From Cardiobacteriaceae bacterium (GTDB taxonomy: Bacteria > Pseudomonadota > Gammaproteobacteria > Cardiobacteriales > Cardiobacteriaceae): 64,000 nt of DNA. Below the pieces are notes generated by a model. That model searched no databases and was not told where the DNA came from. It was given only the letters and a program-made list of their open reading frames with translations. Both the position numbers and the translations under genes were made by a program. Location of the stretch: NCBI GenBank assembly GCA_030529365.1, contig JAUMXB010000009.1:20531-84530 (forward strand), in the 5' to 3' direction. This document shows positions 62,427 to 64,000 of the stretch, in pieces (the first letter of the stretch is position 1; each line of letters starts with the position of its first letter).

Positions 62427-63829
62427 ATCCGCCCATCTCTCCCTTGCGCGCACAACTGGCTGTGGGGCGCTCAGCTCACGATGTCACCCGCCATTGCCTC
62501 GATGCCATCGCCCGATACAATCCCGCACTCAACGCCGTAGTCACCTTCAATCCCGATGCTTTGCAGGATGCCGCCCGCGCCAACGCGCTGGCCGATACGG
62601 CGCGCGGCCTTTTGCACGGCTTGCCGATCACCGTCAAGGACTGTTTTGCCACGGCGGGTTTGCGCACCACTTCTGGCCATCCACCGCTCGCCGACTATGT
62701 GCCGCAAGAAGATGCCGAGCTCGTCGCCCGTCTGCGCGCGCAAGGCGCGGTGCTCATCGGCAAAACCAATCTGCCACCGCTGGCGGGGGACATCCAGTGC
62801 GCCAATCCGGTTTTCGGCCGCACCCACAATCCTTTCGATCCTGCCCTGACCAGCGGCGGCAGTTCCGGCGGCAGCGCAGTGGCTGTGGCTGCCGGATTTT
62901 CCGTACTTGATCTCGGCAGCGATCTCGGCGGCTCCATCCGCATTCCCGCCGCCTTTTGCGGCGTGGCCGGCATGAAAATCACGGAAGGACGCTGGCCACT
63001 TGCAGGCCATATCCCGCCGCTGCCCGACAGGATGCGCAGCGTTTGGCATATGCTGTCTCCAGGGTTGCTCGCCCGCCATGTCGATGACCTGCGCCTGGGG
63101 TTTGCTGCGCTCGACGACAAACCGCTCGCACTGCCTGCCCTGCCGAGGTCGCTGCGCATTGCGTGGTGCGACGATTTCTCGGGCATTCCGCTTTGCCGCC
63201 GCACCCACGCCGGCTTGCAGCAAGCTGTGGCTCGCCTGCAAGCGCAAGGCCATCAATTGGTGCGCGATCGACCTGTCGATTTCGATTTCAGGGAGGTCTG
63301 GAACACCTACGGGGAAATTCTCGGTGTGGAAATAGGGCTGGGTTTGCCGCGTCCCCAGCGTTGGATGCTGCGCGCCGGACGTTGCTTCCTGCCGGAAAAG
63401 GCCCATCTCACCCGTGCCTTCGTGCGCGGACTGCGCATGAGCATGGACGATTACCATCAGGCATTCAACGTGCGCCTGCGCCTGATCGCCGCTTTGGAAA
63501 GCTTTCTCGACGGATACGATACCTGGCTCTGCCCGGTTTGTCCGCTGACCGCCTTTCCTCACGCGCCCTACCGCTTACGCCTGCCATCGCTCACCATTGA
63601 CGATACCCCATGGCCTTATCTCGATGCTGGCATGGCACTCACCGTACCGTTTTCCCTGACTGGCAGCCCGGTTATCAGCCTTCCCGCCGGTTTGCAGGAC
63701 GGCTTGCCCGTCGGGCTGCAACTCATCGGCAAACGCCATCAGGATGAACGCCTGCTCGCAGTCGCCGGCGTAGTAGAAAAGGCTGGCAACGGCTTTTACA
63801 AGGCTCCACTCATCAAGGACTTTCAATGA
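62423..63829 (+). CDS. Amidase signature family hydrolase
   Basis: A 468-aa amidase with the Ser-cisSer-Lys triad: Lys72 (LPITVKDCF), the cis-Ser of TSGGSSGGSAVAV (Ser147/148) and nucleophile Ser171 (GSDLGGSIRIP). It is a free-standing enzyme rather than GatA, since gatC and gatB are absent and the substrate regions differ. The N-terminus overlaps the membrane protein gene by 4 bp. The TGA stop (63827-63829) lies in the TGAGAAAATTT arm of repeat copy 25. Substrate unknown; a role together with the AraC regulator and membrane protein is inference. Confidence 0.87.
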   Translation: MNPPISPLRAQLAVGRSAHDVTRHCLDAIARYNPALNAVVTFNPDALQDAARANALADTARGLLHGLPITVKDCFATAGLRTTSGHPPLADYVPQEDAELVARLRAQGAVLIGKTNLPPLAGDIQCANPVFGRTHNPFDPALTSGGSSGGSAVAVAAGFSVLDLGSDLGGSIRIPAAFCGVAGMKITEGRWPLAGHIPPLPDRMRSVWHMLSPGLLARHVDDLRLGFAALDDKPLALPALPRSLRIAWCDDFSGIPLCRRTHAGLQQAVARLQAQGHQLVRDRPVDFDFREVWNTYGEILGVEIGLGLPRPQRWMLRAGRCFLPEKAHLTRAFVRGLRMSMDDYHQAFNVRLRLIAALESFLDGYDTWLCPVCPLTAFPHAPYRLRLPSLTIDDTPWPYLDAGMALTVPFSLTGSPVISLPAGLQDGLPVGLQLIGKRHQDERLLAVAGVVEKAGNGFYKAPLIKDFQ

Positions 63830-63904
63830 GAAAATTTATCGCTTTTAAGCGCATTTACTGAGAATTTTACTCCGAATAAACGCTTATTCTTGATAAAAAC
63901 AGCC
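63824..63904. repeat. 31-bp palindromic element, copy 25 (two degenerate cores)
   Basis: Cores AAGCGCAT (63847-63854) and AAACGCTT (63878-63885), still 31 bp apart. It supplies the amidase stop codon. Sequence from here to the window end is AT-rich with no gene recognised. Confidence 0.85.
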
Positions 63905-64000
63905 TGCTTTTATCTAGGAATAAAATTTATCTCAAACTCGTATTTTATATAGCCAACGCTCTAAAGATAGTCATAAGGAATATTCGCAAAACAGGCTGTC

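Overview
This 64 kb window is chromosomal DNA from a GC-rich (roughly 58-60% by eye), fairly compact bacterial genome. FabA/FabB unsaturated fatty acid synthesis, RecB/RecD, SdhCDAB with an SDHAF4-like assembly factor, RapZ, Lnt, YhcB/ZapG, YgfZ, ArfA and a Gcr-type recombinase together point to a gammaproteobacterium. Cardiobacteriaceae is my best guess, but it is an inference from gene content and not proven here. I see no rRNA, tRNA, prophage, intact insertion sequence or CRISPR array.

Layout. 0-4.4 kb (minus strand): ybaK (cut by the window edge), a HAD phosphatase, aroB overlapping mltB, and a small PepSY protein. 4.6-10.5 kb (plus): uvrA, a lipoprotein GDSL esterase, rapZ overlapping a class I glutamine amidotransferase, and an unknown 116-aa protein. 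10.8-12.5 kb (minus): aromatic/aspartate aminotransferase and an RDD membrane protein. 12.7-17.6 kb (plus): an apparent operon of L,D-transpeptidase, fabA, fabB, a periplasmic unknown and queH. 17.6-19.0 kb: a 1.5 kb gene-free cluster of tandem palindromic repeats containing a MITE. 19-31 kb: yraN, arsC-like, dinB, a Cof-type HAD, a Gfo/Idh oxidoreductase, a Cys-rich micro-ORF, lnt, an AEC transporter, gapA, an Ala-rich repeat lipoprotein, an EamA protein and an HI0933-type flavoprotein. 31-40 kb: YdgA, ornithine carbamoyltransferase, a CinA-like domain, a YccS-like membrane protein, arfA, a Fic protein and a Gcr recombinase. 40-46 kb: recB and recD, separated by 0.48 kb of repeats; recC is not in the window. 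46-57 kb: PiT phosphate transporter, pepD, a Dcu C4-dicarboxylate carrier, an Asp/Glu racemase, SH3 and META envelope proteins, YhcB/ZapG, a conserved unknown, ygfZ and sdhAF4. 57-61 kb: sdhCDAB (minus). 61-64 kb: a LacI-family gene remnant, an AraC regulator, a small (possibly frameshifted) membrane protein and an amidase.

The most striking feature is a dispersed, AT-rich, palindromic element found 25 times, about once per 2.6 kb. Most copies carry two AAGCGCTT cores spaced 31 (sometimes 32) bp apart, with a GAGAAAATTTCTC palindrome midway and a GGTAAAAAATNACTATTTTT arm at one end; a few carry a single core between two arms. All copies lie between genes or overlap gene ends, and none is inside a tight operon. 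They abut genes so closely that they supply the stop codons of at least eight genes and the start codon of one, and they create false MVKNN-type N-terminal extensions. A second repeat layer consists of GTAGG-type REP-like palindromes and TA-flanked MITEs, one of which has an empty-site paralogue 0.4 kb away.

The best single-gene observation is arfA, which carries an intrinsic terminator inside its reading frame before any stop codon. That is the non-stop-mRNA design by which ArfA responds to failure of trans-translation. Next to it is a Fic protein whose catalytic His position is Gln.
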